Part shown: positions 52,023 to 60,786 of the stretch, piece after piece
Numbering within the stretch: the first letter of the stretch is position 1
Layout: the number at the start of each line of letters is the position of its first letter
Origin: Lachnospiraceae bacterium
GTDB lineage: Bacteria; Bacillota; Clostridia; Lachnospirales; Lachnospiraceae
NCBI GenBank assembly: GCA_902363555.1
Contig: CABJAM010000015.1
Coordinates: forward strand, 12,379 to 76,378
Reading direction: 5' to 3'
DNA length: 64,000 nt
Made by a program: the position numbers and the translations under genes
The notes under the pieces: generated by a model
The model's database searches: none
The model's input: only the letters and a program-made list of their open reading frames with translations
Told to the model about the DNA's origin: nothing

Positions 52023-52568
52023 CTATATAAAAATTATCACAACCGCAGCTATCAAAGCAGCTATACCAACCAAACGATTCAGCACCAATGCCAGGTCAGA
52101 AGGCTCCGAACTTTTATATCGCCATCCATATTCCAAATACCATGCAGCACGTGGAAACGCTGTATTAAAAATGCCAACAACGCATAATGAAATAATCAGT
52201 AAAACTTTTTTGGGTGATGACTGTACAAGAACGTTTTCTTTAATTATATCATATAACGTATCACCGGATACATAGCGTTTCTCGTCATAATCCTGACTCC
52301 ATCCACCAACGCCGCCACCACCCTGCGTACTATGTCACCATGTTGAACCATCTGGATATGTAATTTCTAATTTATAAGCAGATGAGTTTCCGTTCAAAAT
52401 ATATTCATAAGTATTTGTTCTGTCTGAAATTGTGCTGTTTTCAGTATCAATCATAAAAGACTGGCCATTTCTCTGAACCGTATATACTTTACTACCGGTT
52501 GAACATGCGCCGCAAAATAAAGATAAAACCATGACGATGTATATTATTAAAAATCCAGACTTTTTCAA
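52023..52568 (-). pseudogene. DUF6199-type lipoprotein gene with an in-frame TGA
   Basis: The best start is the TTG at 52568 behind GAGGGG; an ATG pair at 52586-52581 forms part of the leader. The signal peptide is LIIYIVMVLSLFCGAC with a lipobox Cys. The frame runs through VYTVQRNGQSFMIDTENSTI and TYPDGSTW, then hits TGA at 52335-52337. The same frame continues for ~100 codons (GGWSQDYDEKRYVSGDTLYD, then WRYKSSEPSDLALVLNRL and a final membrane helix) to TAG at 52023. The continuation has the hallmarks of the full-length family. Either a point mutation has inactivated the gene or the stop is read through; inactivation is simpler. Confidence 0.65.
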
Positions 52569-52604
52569 AGTATTTCCCCTCATCATCCCCCCAAAAATGC
52601 AAAT

Positions 52605-53516
52605 TTACTTTTCAAATAACCCAGCCGCGTTATTCCAAAGTACATCCTCCACCTTCTCCGCCAGCTCCGGACAGTCCTTTGCACTCTGCAAATGTCCTTT
52701 TAACACAAACTCCGGGATTGCCGGAAAGTCCGTGCCATACATAATATGTGAGGCGTCGGTCAGCGTCAAAAGAATGGGCACACCGCGGGGAAATGCATCA
52801 CATGCCAGATCAAAATATAGCTGATCCAGAGGAACCTGAACGTTACGCCCCAAAGACCGCATAATACCATTAAAGCGGTCCAAAGCAATCGGCAGGCACG
52901 AGCCACTGTGAGGCACGACAACCTTAACGCTGGGGTGTCTTAGCAAAATTTCTGACGCAAACATATCTAAAAGTGTCCGTGTGGTATCTGTAATAAATTC
53001 ATACATAGGCAGCACCTTGCCCGTAATAGGTTCCTTTGGGTACTCCTGAGGCGCCGTAGGATGCAGGATTGCCGGACAATGTGTTTGCTCAAGAGCATCA
53101 AATAAAGGCTCCAGCTTTTCATTTCCAAGGTACATCCCGTCATAATTGCTGCACAGGCACACAGCCATCGCACCAAGCTCCGTCCGCGCACGTTCAAGCT
53201 CCTCCGCTGCCGCATCCACGTATGGCAGCGGCAATGTGGCAGCAAATCCAAACCGCTCCGGGTATGTACGAGTAATTTTGGCCCCCGCATCATTGACCTG
53301 ACGGCAGTATTCGATACAGCGGTCGGCATCGTCCAGATATTTTATCGTCGGACATGTCAACAGGGAATACGTGATTCCCAGACGATCCATGACCTCCAGA
53401 TGCTCGTCCAGGGATTTGTTCGCCACAGCAAATCCCAGCGCTTCGGCGTCCTCAGCAACCGCCGAGGTTTCAATTGTAAAATGTGTGTGTACGTCGTAAA
53501 CCTTATAATTATTCAT
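52605..53516 (-). CDS. ACMSD/gamma-resorcylate decarboxylase-type amidohydrolase
   Basis: 303 residues, amidohydrolase 2 superfamily TIM barrel. Metal-site pieces in order are YDVHTHF (His-x-His), ILHPTAP, VVPHSGSCLP and the catalytic Asp in YGTDFPAIPE. Members decarboxylate or hydrate aromatic and related acids (for example ACMSD, gamma-resorcylate decarboxylase) or hydrolyse lactones. A strong GGGGGAG site precedes the ATG. It lies 27 bases behind the prepilin-like gene and may be part of the same catabolic region as the LysR cluster. The substrate is not predictable. Confidence 0.8.
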   Translation of the reverse strand: MNNYKVYDVHTHFTIETSAVAEDAEALGFAVANKSLDEHLEVMDRLGITYSLLTCPTIKYLDDADRCIEYCRQVNDAGAKITRTYPERFGFAATLPLPYVDAAAEELERARTELGAMAVCLCSNYDGMYLGNEKLEPLFDALEQTHCPAILHPTAPQEYPKEPITGKVLPMYEFITDTTRTLLDMFASEILLRHPSVKVVVPHSGSCLPIALDRFNGIMRSLGRNVQVPLDQLYFDLACDAFPRGVPILLTLTDASHIMYGTDFPAIPEFVLKGHLQSAKDCPELAEKVEDVLWNNAAGLFEK

Positions 53517-53543
53517 GTTTTCTCCCCCATAATATTTATTTTA

Positions 53544-54455
53544 TTATTGTTCCACTTTGATCCATCCATCTGGAGGAAATGTATTAACATTACATCCAGT
53601 AGGTGAAACATAGTATTTTCCATCATAGAAACAAATATCTCCTGTTTTTGGCGACTCTTTCCATTGATTTCCATTGCCTTCATTTTTAATATCATTTTGG
53701 GTTAGAACTTTACCATCATTTGAAAGCTTCATAACGTTATTTGGATTAGCATCTGCAAGATTACTCAAATTATCTCTATAATTGTCCTTATTAAAAGTAC
53801 CATTCCATCCATAAATCAAATAAATTCCAGTTTCATCCGATAATATAGTTCCTGGTGGTACAGTTATGTCATATGATGAAGACATTGTATCCTTATATGT
53901 CTCCCAATCATCAGTAACCTTAAGTTCATGTTTATTCCCATCACTATCCGTCAACGTCACCGACCCCGCAACCGTTCCACCAGCATCCGTCTCGCCACCA
54001 CCTCCGCCGCCTTCACTCTCGCCAGCATCACCCGATCCGCCGGAACCTCCACTTCCATCCGCATCCTCGAAATTAAAATACTCATCATGCACAGCACAGA
54101 GTGTCGGCCAGGCGCAATACGTCACCTTATATTTTCCAATCGTATAAGCCAGATGAGCAAGCTCGGAATCTGTGCTGATCTCAATATCGCTGACCACACC
54201 CGAAGCTCCAGCCTCCTTGCGGACCAGCCCCGGATCAAGAGTAAGCCCCGGCCCATCCGAAACATACATTTCCACCAAAAGCCCCTGAGCCACAACAACG
54301 CAGGTCCGGCAATCATCCTTAGCCTTAGCTCTCTGTGCCTTATCAATATACTTTAGCAATGATGGAACAAGTACCGCAGAAAGCACAAGTATAATAACTA
54401 TAATAACAATCAGCTCAACCATTGTAAAACCGTTATTCGCTTTTGCTTTTTTCAT
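53544..54455 (-). CDS. Prepilin-like protein with Gly/Ser-rich linker
   Basis: 303 residues from the ATG at 54455 behind GGTGGAG. The type IV prepilin leader and helix are textbook: MKKAKANNG with cleavage before Phe10, the conserved Glu at +5 (FTMVE), then LIVIIVIILVLSAVLVPSLLKYI. A globular part follows (~40-150), a low-complexity linker rich in Gly, Ser and Asp/Glu (~150-175), and a second globular part (~180-303) with YIYGWNGTFNKDNY-like segments. No prepilin peptidase, pilus ATPase or other pilin lies nearby. It may be an orphan pseudopilin or adhesin exported by machinery encoded elsewhere. Confidence 0.8.
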   Translation of the reverse strand: MKKAKANNGFTMVELIVIIVIILVLSAVLVPSLLKYIDKAQRAKAKDDCRTCVVVAQGLLVEMYVSDGPGLTLDPGLVRKEAGASGVVSDIEISTDSELAHLAYTIGKYKVTYCAWPTLCAVHDEYFNFEDADGSGGSGGSGDAGESEGGGGGGETDAGGTVAGSVTLTDSDGNKHELKVTDDWETYKDTMSSSYDITVPPGTILSDETGIYLIYGWNGTFNKDNYRDNLSNLADANPNNVMKLSNDGKVLTQNDIKNEGNGNQWKESPKTGDICFYDGKYYVSPTGCNVNTFPPDGWIKVEQ

Positions 54456-54494
54456 AACAACTCCACCTGACTCAATAATCACTTAAATACTTTC

Positions 54495-54540
54495 AAAAAG
54501 CGCCGGATTATCCACACTAAGCAAATTTTCCGGCGCTTTT
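54495..54540 (-). terminator. Intrinsic terminator of the gyrB-gyrA transcript
   Basis: AAAAGCGCCGGA and TCCGGCGCTTTT (54496-54507 with 54529-54540) form the stem. On the minus strand it is followed by a TTTTTG run. Confidence 0.85.
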
Positions 54541-54580
54541 ATCCACAAATATCATTTATTCTATAAAAATATCAACAAAA

Positions 54581-57208
54581 TCAGTTTTCACTTTCCGGAG
54601 CAGCTTCAGAAACATCATCAACAACATCATCATCGCTGCCAACATCTTCAGAAGCATCTGTATCTGCCGAAATATCAACACCGTCGCTGCCGTCAATCTC
54701 AGCATCTGAGTTTTCCACTACGTCGGCTTCATCCTCCGCATCCTTATCAATATCCTTATCCTGCCGCACCTTTGCAACGCTGGCCACCTTGATATCCTTT
54801 TCCACATCGATATCGATCAGCTTCACGCCGGAGGTAATACGGCCAAGAATAGAAATTCCGCTCACCGGCATACGGATAATAATGCCGCCGGTGGTAATGA
54901 GCATGATCTCGCGATCCTCATTCACAGCTTTGGCGCCCACAACATTACCGGTTTTTTCGGTGATCTTATAGCACTTCACACCCTTGCCGCCGCGGTGCTG
55001 CACAGCAAACTCCTCAAGCATGGTCCGCTTGCCCAGTCCATTTTCAGAAGCAATGAGAAGCGATTCTCCCTGAGTATCCAACTGCATACCCACAACCTCG
55101 TCGTCCGGGTCCAGATTCATGCCGATCACACCCATGGACGTTCTGCCCGTCGGGCGCACATCCTGCTCATTAAAGCGGATACACATACCGTTTCTTGTCA
55201 CAAGGAAAATATCATTGTGATTATCAGTGGACTTTACTTCGATCAGCTCATCGTCATCACGGAGATTGATCGCGGCGAGTCCCGATTTACGGATATTGGC
55301 ATATTCCATAATAGACGTTTTCTTGACCATACCGTTCTTTGTGGCCATGAATAAAAATTCCTCGTCATTATATTCCTTGATCGGAATCATAGCTGTGATC
55401 CGTTCGCCGGCCTCCAACTGGAGCAGATTGACAATCGCCGTACCCCGGGCCGTCCGTGAGGATTCAGGAATCTCATAGGCCTTCATCCGGTAAACCTTGC
55501 CCCGGTTGGTAAAGAACATGATAAAATGATGGGTACTTGTCATCATCAGGTCTTCGATAAAATCGTCCTCGATGGTGGCCATTCCCTTAACGCCCTTACC
55601 GCCGCGGTTCTGGCTGCGGAAATTATCCTCCGTCATACGCTTGATGTAGCCCAGACGGGTCATAGCGATCACTGTATTTTCTTCTTTGATCAGATCCTCA
55701 ATGGTGATCTCATCGTCATCAATACCGATGGACGTGCGGCGGTCGTCGCCGTACTTGTCCCGAATGACGGTGATTTCATCGCGGATCACCCCAAGGAGCA
55801 GCTTTTCATTGCCCAAAATCGCCTTTAACTCCTCGATTCTTGCCATTAATTCCTTATATTCATTTTCCAGCTTCTCTCTTTCCAGACCGGTCAGCGCACG
55901 CAGACGCATATCCACGATGGCCTGTGCCTGAACCTCGGTGAGTCCGAAGCTTTCGATCAAACGCTCCTTGGCTTCCGTTACATTCTTGGAAGAACGGATA
56001 ATGCTGATAACCTCGTCAATATGGTCAAGAGCGATAAGCAGACCCTGTAATATATGGGCGCGCTCCTCCGCCTTATTCAGCTCATACCGGCAGCGTCTGG
56101 TAACTACATCCTCCTGATGCTTTAAGTAAAGCTCAAGCATCTGCTTTAAGTTTAGGATCATCGGCTCATTGTTCACCAGCGCCAGCATGATCACGCCGAA
56201 GGAATCCTGGAGCTGTGTATGTTTAAACAGATGATTCAGTATAACGTTAGGGTTGGCGTCCTTCTTTAACTCGATAACAACACGCATACCCTGGCGGTCG
56301 GACTCATCTCGCAGGTCGGAAATACCCTCGACGCGCTTATCACGCACAAGCTCTGCGATCTTCTCGATCAGTTTCGCCTTATTGACCATGTAAGGGAGCT
56401 CTGAGACAATGATGCGCTGACGGTTATTTCCCATAGGCTCGATATCCGTCACCGCACGCACCTTGATTTTTCCACGGCCGGTGCGGTAAGCCTCCTCGAT
56501 CCCGCGGCGTCCGAGAATCATGGCGCCTGTGGGGAAATCGGGACCCTTGATCACATCCAGTATTTCCTCAATCGCTGTCTCACGGTCATTTTCAATTTTA
56601 TTTTCAATAATTCTTAAAACGCCGTTAATGGTTTCGCGCAGGTTATGGGGCGGGATATTGGTCGCCATACCTACGGCAATACCTGTGGTTCCGTTGACTA
56701 AAAGGTTTGGAAAGCGGGCCGGCAGTACAACGGGCTCTTTTTCCGTCTCATCAAAGTTTGGCATGAAATCCACGGTATCCTTATTGATATCCGCGGTCAT
56801 TTCCATGGAAATCTTACTTAAACGTGCCTCTGTATAACGCATAGCCGCAGCGCCGTCACCATCCACGGAACCGAAGTTGCCGTGGCCGTCCACCAGCGGG
56901 TAGCGGGTAGACCATTCCTGTGCCAGATTGACCAATGCGCCGTAAATGGAGCTGTCACCGTGGGGGTGATATTTACCCATCGTATCACCGACGATACGGG
57001 CGCATTTTCTGTGCGGCTTATCCGGACCGTTGTTCAGCTCGATCATCGCGTATAAAATTCTTCTCTGCACCGGCTTCATGCCGTCCCTTACGTCCGGCAG
57101 CGCTCTGGATGCGATAACACTCATGGCATAGTCGATATAGGAATCCTCCATGGTTTTCTGGAGATCGACCTCATGAACCTTATCGAAGATATTACTATTT
57201 TCGTCCAT
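54581..57208 (-). CDS. gyrA: DNA gyrase subunit A
   Basis: 875 residues from the ATG at 57208 (MDENSNIF), with GGAGG eleven bases upstream. The breakage-reunion domain is complete, with the catalytic Tyr125 in AAMRYTEARL and the quinolone-determining region at HPHGDSSIYGALVNLAQ. Six-bladed beta-pinwheel repeats follow (LGYIKRM, NGMVKKTSIMEY, GLGKRTMLEEF). The tail (~820-875) is strongly acidic, rich in Asp and Glu. Position Gly90 corresponds to E. coli Asp87. Gyrase introduces negative supercoils with GyrB; both genes are in the conserved origin block. Confidence 0.95.
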   Translation of the reverse strand: MDENSNIFDKVHEVDLQKTMEDSYIDYAMSVIASRALPDVRDGMKPVQRRILYAMIELNNGPDKPHRKCARIVGDTMGKYHPHGDSSIYGALVNLAQEWSTRYPLVDGHGNFGSVDGDGAAAMRYTEARLSKISMEMTADINKDTVDFMPNFDETEKEPVVLPARFPNLLVNGTTGIAVGMATNIPPHNLRETINGVLRIIENKIENDRETAIEEILDVIKGPDFPTGAMILGRRGIEEAYRTGRGKIKVRAVTDIEPMGNNRQRIIVSELPYMVNKAKLIEKIAELVRDKRVEGISDLRDESDRQGMRVVIELKKDANPNVILNHLFKHTQLQDSFGVIMLALVNNEPMILNLKQMLELYLKHQEDVVTRRCRYELNKAEERAHILQGLLIALDHIDEVISIIRSSKNVTEAKERLIESFGLTEVQAQAIVDMRLRALTGLEREKLENEYKELMARIEELKAILGNEKLLLGVIRDEITVIRDKYGDDRRTSIGIDDDEITIEDLIKEENTVIAMTRLGYIKRMTEDNFRSQNRGGKGVKGMATIEDDFIEDLMMTSTHHFIMFFTNRGKVYRMKAYEIPESSRTARGTAIVNLLQLEAGERITAMIPIKEYNDEEFLFMATKNGMVKKTSIMEYANIRKSGLAAINLRDDDELIEVKSTDNHNDIFLVTRNGMCIRFNEQDVRPTGRTSMGVIGMNLDPDDEVVGMQLDTQGESLLIASENGLGKRTMLEEFAVQHRGGKGVKCYKITEKTGNVVGAKAVNEDREIMLITTGGIIIRMPVSGISILGRITSGVKLIDIDVEKDIKVASVAKVRQDKDIDKDAEDEADVVENSDAEIDGSDGVDISADTDASEDVGSDDDVVDDVSEAAPESEN

Positions 57209-57245
57209 ATTTAACATTTCCTCCAATTTAAAGCGTCCACTAAAT

Positions 57246-57453
57246 GCTGATCAACTAACCTCATGCTGCGCCTTCGGCTTGCATTCGTTAAGTGGATCTG
57301 CATATGTTCTCACTAGGCTCGGAAGTACCTCGCCAAGTGTTCACTATAAGCTGATCGACTAACCTCATGCTGCGCCTTCGGCTTGCATTCGCTAAGTAGA
57401 TCTGCATATGTTCTCACTAGGCTCGAAAATACCTCGCCAAGTGTTCACTATAT
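57246..57453 (-). repeat. Two tandem copies of a 104-bp intergenic repeat between gyrB and gyrA
   Basis: Copies 57246-57349 and 57350-57453 differ at only a handful of positions. Each contains a small stem-loop around GCGCCTTCGGC and ends with TGTTCACTAT. The second copy supplies the gyrB stop codon: the TAG at 57448-57450 is inside it. The unit resembles GC-moderate, mobile-looking intergenic elements seen in clostridial genomes. No coding frame of useful length is present. It separates gyrB from gyrA by 239 bases, a long gap for this operon. Confidence 0.8.
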
Positions 57454-59358
57454 GTCCAGGTTTCTCACGTACTTCGCGTGGGTTTCGATAAATTCCCGCC
57501 GCGGCTCGACCTTATCTCCCATCAGTGTGTTAAACGTCTGGTCAATGGTGGCGCGCTCGGCGTCATCGATGGTGACACGGAGCAATATACGCTTTTCAGG
57601 GTCCATGGTCGTTTCCCAGAGCTGTTCCGCATCCATCTCGCCAAGACCTTTGTAACGCTGGATTTTGTTATTCTGGTCACGGCCGATCTCCGACAGGATA
57701 TTATTCAGTTCCGCATCGGAATAGGCATACCAGACCTTTTTATTTTTCTCCACTTTATATAATGGCGGCTGTGCCAGATAGACGTAGCCATCTTCAATAA
57801 GCGCCGGCATAAACCGGTATAAAAACGTGAGCAGCAACGTGGCAATATGCGCGCCGTCCACATCGGCATCGGTCATAATAATGATCTTATGATAGCGCAG
57901 CTTTGATATATCAAAATCATCATGGATACCCGTACCAAACGCTGTGATCATGGCTTTGATCTCCGCATTGGTCAAAATACGGTCCAGACGGGCCTTTTCC
58001 ACATTCAAAATCTTACCGCGCAGAGGCAGGATCGCCTGGGTGGCGCGGGAACGGGCCGTTTTTGCGGAGCCGCCGGCGGAATCTCCCTCAACGATGTAGA
58101 TTTCGCAGTTGGCCGGGTCCTTATCGGAGCAGTCGGCCAGCTTGCCGGGAAGGCTGGCAGTTTCTAACGCGGATTTACGCCGTGTCAGATCTCTTGCCTT
58201 TCTGGCCGCGTCACGGGCTCTCTGAGCCATCACAGCCTTCTCCACGATGGTTTTACCCACAGCCGGATTTTGTTCCAGGAAAATCATCAGGCGCTCGCTC
58301 ACAAGGTTATCCACAGCGCCCCTGGCCTCACTGTTGCCCAGCTTCTGCTTGGTCTGGCCCTCAAACTGCGGATCAGATAGCTTAACACTGATGATCGCAG
58401 TGAGTCCCTCGCGGATATCATCGCCGGTAAGATTAAGTTCATTATCCTTTAACAGCTTGCTCTTTCTCGCATAATCATTAAAGGTCTTTGTCAATGCATT
58501 TTTAAAACCAGCCAGATGTGTACCGCCCTCCGGCGTTGTGATGTTATTCACGAAGCTGTAACAGTTCTCATTATAGGAACTGTTATGCTGCATGGCCACT
58601 TCCACATACACATCATCCTTCGTGCCTTCACAGTAAATAATACTCTCATAAAGAGGATCTTTATTTTTATTCAGATATTCAACATATTCCTTAATACCGC
58701 CTTCATAATGGAAAATGCGTTCCTTCTTAGGCTCCTCGCGCTCATCAGTGAGCACGATCTTGATCCCTTTGGTCAGGAAAGCCATTTCCCGAAGACGCTG
58801 CTTTAATACTTCAAAGTCAAATACAGTCTCCTCGAATATTTCCTTGTCCGGTAAAAACGTGACGGTCGTTCCCCGGCGGGTCGTATCGCCGTGCTCCTGG
58901 ACCGGATGTAACACCTTACCTCTTTCATACCTCTGGAAATATTTCTTTCCCTGATGGTGGACCGTAACCTCCAGCCATTCGGACAATGCATTCACAACCG
59001 AGGCGCCCACGCCATGCAGGCCGCCGGATACCTTATATCCCCCGCCGCCAAACTTGCCGCCGGCATGAAGAATAGTAAATACGACCTCCAGTGCGGATTT
59101 CCCCGCTTTCTCCTGGATATCCACCGGAATACCGCGGCCGTTGTCAACCACGGTAATGGAATTGTCTTTGTTAATGGTCACGCCAATGGTATCACAGTAG
59201 CCGGCCAGAGCCTCGTCCACCGCGTTATCGACAATCTCATATACCAAATGGTGCAGGCCCTTTGCAGACGTACTTCCGATATACATACCGGGTCTTTTTC
59301 TGACCGCTTCGAGTCCCTCAAGGATTTGAATCTGACTCGCATTATATTCTTCACTCAT
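57448..59358 (-). CDS. gyrB: DNA gyrase subunit B
   Basis: 636 residues. The GHKL ATP-binding fold has GLHHLVYEIVDNAVDEA, NGRGIPV, GLHGVGASVVNAL and the Lys in QTKQKLGNSE. The TOPRIM domain shows EGDSAGGSA and DADVDGAHI. Its ATG (GGAGGAAC upstream) overlaps the recF stop by three bases (ATGA), so the two are translationally coupled. The length is normal for Gram-positive GyrB. The last codons fall in the 104-bp repeat. Confidence 0.95.
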   Translation of the reverse strand: MSEEYNASQIQILEGLEAVRKRPGMYIGSTSAKGLHHLVYEIVDNAVDEALAGYCDTIGVTINKDNSITVVDNGRGIPVDIQEKAGKSALEVVFTILHAGGKFGGGGYKVSGGLHGVGASVVNALSEWLEVTVHHQGKKYFQRYERGKVLHPVQEHGDTTRRGTTVTFLPDKEIFEETVFDFEVLKQRLREMAFLTKGIKIVLTDEREEPKKERIFHYEGGIKEYVEYLNKNKDPLYESIIYCEGTKDDVYVEVAMQHNSSYNENCYSFVNNITTPEGGTHLAGFKNALTKTFNDYARKSKLLKDNELNLTGDDIREGLTAIISVKLSDPQFEGQTKQKLGNSEARGAVDNLVSERLMIFLEQNPAVGKTIVEKAVMAQRARDAARKARDLTRRKSALETASLPGKLADCSDKDPANCEIYIVEGDSAGGSAKTARSRATQAILPLRGKILNVEKARLDRILTNAEIKAMITAFGTGIHDDFDISKLRYHKIIIMTDADVDGAHIATLLLTFLYRFMPALIEDGYVYLAQPPLYKVEKNKKVWYAYSDAELNNILSEIGRDQNNKIQRYKGLGEMDAEQLWETTMDPEKRILLRVTIDDAERATIDQTFNTLMGDKVEPRREFIETHAKYVRNLDI

Positions 59359-60452
59359 ATTGTTCCTCCATTCACAGCTTCTAAAGTTCCCTCAACAACT
59401 TTAAAGACTTTATTAATGCTAAAACGGTTATTCACAAACTCATCGAGTCCTGTACATGTGATGACCGTCTGAATATCTTTAATGCTTTCAAGAAGATAAT
59501 TTTGCCGGAAGCTGTCCAGTTCCGATAATACATCGTCCAAAAGCAGGACCGGCGTATCATTGATTTTACGTTTAACAAGTTCTATCTCTGCAAGCTTTAA
59601 CGACAGAGCGGCGGTGCGCTGCTGTCCCTGGGACCCGAATTTACGGATATCGATACCATTCACAATAAAATTAATATCGTCCCGATGGGGCCCTGTGCCC
59701 GACGTTTTTAACCGGATATCATTCTCCCTTTTGGACAATAATACCTTTTCAAAGGCTTCCGCCTCCACGCTTGGTTCATAGACCAGCCGAAGCTGCTCTT
59801 TTTGGCCGCTGAGCTTCTCGTGGATCGGGCCGATAAGATCGCCCAGCTCCCGTATAAACTCCCGCCGTGCGGCGATGACCTTAGATCCATAGCTCACCAA
59901 CTGGTCATCCCAGACATCCAGCGTTTCCTTCAGCGCCGGATTGAACATGAGCTGGCGCAGCAGATTATTTCTCTGATTTACCACTTTATTATAATTGGCC
60001 AGGTTATGCATATAAATTTTATTGAGCTGGCAGAGCTCCAGATCAATAAAACGCCGCCGCTCCGAGGGACCGTTTTTGATGATCCCCAGATCCTCCGGAG
60101 AGAAAAAAACCACGTTGACAACTCCGAACAGCTCACTGGATTTGCGGACCACAAGGCCGTCAATGGCCGCGCCCTTGGTTTTTGACCGTTTTAAATGCAT
60201 ATCTATCTTATGTAGTACGTTCCTGCGCTCTACCTTCATGCATATGTGAGCGTCATCCATATTAAAATTGATAATCTCCCGGTCCTTGCTTCCCCGGTGG
60301 GACTTTGTCGTGGCGCAGACATAAATGGCCTCAAGAATATTGGTCTTTCCCTGGGCGTTATTGCCATATAATATATTTGTTCCTTCACTAAATTCAATGA
60401 GCAGGTCTTTATAGTTCCGATAGTTTTTTAATTCCAGCGACTTAATAATCAC
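59355..60452 (-). CDS. recF: DNA replication and repair protein RecF
   Basis: 365 residues, GTG start behind AGGTG. ABC-type ATPase with Walker A GNNAQGKTN (~35), signature SQGQQRTAALSLKLAE and Walker B PVLLLDDVLSELD. RecF helps load RecA at single-strand gaps. It lies between the S4-domain gene and gyrB, the standard origin order in Firmicutes. Confidence 0.95.
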   Translation of the reverse strand: MIIKSLELKNYRNYKDLLIEFSEGTNILYGNNAQGKTNILEAIYVCATTKSHRGSKDREIINFNMDDAHICMKVERRNVLHKIDMHLKRSKTKGAAIDGLVVRKSSELFGVVNVVFFSPEDLGIIKNGPSERRRFIDLELCQLNKIYMHNLANYNKVVNQRNNLLRQLMFNPALKETLDVWDDQLVSYGSKVIAARREFIRELGDLIGPIHEKLSGQKEQLRLVYEPSVEAEAFEKVLLSKRENDIRLKTSGTGPHRDDINFIVNGIDIRKFGSQGQQRTAALSLKLAEIELVKRKINDTPVLLLDDVLSELDSFRQNYLLESIKDIQTVITCTGLDEFVNNRFSINKVFKVVEGTLEAVNGGTI

Positions 60453-60532
60453 AATATAACACCTGTTTACTTTACTATTTTTGCGCGCATATGCTGCACT
60501 GGCAGTAAATTTGCGCGTGCCCTGACGGGCAT

Positions 60533-60742
60533 TTATTTTACGATCTTAATGGAATTGCCGTCATACTCCACCACGTCGCCATCCACCAGCTTTTTCCCTC
60601 GCTGGATCTCCACCTGGCCATTGACCTTTACCTGGCCATCGGTAATGACGAACTTGGCGTCCACGCCGGAACCCACGAGCCCGGCCGCCTTCAACGCCTG
60701 GCCCAATTTTATAAAATCCTCACGCAGCTTGATTTCTTCCAT
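60533..60742 (-). CDS. S4-domain RNA-binding protein, YaaA type
   Basis: 69 residues, essentially one S4 domain: EDFIKLGQALKAAGLVGSG, then AKFVITDGQVKVNGQVEIQRGKKLVDGDVVEYD. This tiny gene is conserved between dnaN and recF in most Firmicutes (yaaA of Bacillus subtilis), and its proposed role is in ribosome assembly. A short gap of 44 bases separates it from dnaN. Confidence 0.9.
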   Translation of the reverse strand: MEEIKLREDFIKLGQALKAAGLVGSGVDAKFVITDGQVKVNGQVEIQRGKKLVDGDVVEYDGNSIKIVK

Positions 60743-60786
60743 AGCTTCTCCTTATCCGTAACCATTCAGAGGACTGAACGCTTCCC

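Noticed and set aside
51889..52275. 129-codon plus-strand frame
   Set aside because: It is antisense to the DUF6199-type gene and the methyltransferase fragment, has no binding site and resembles no protein.
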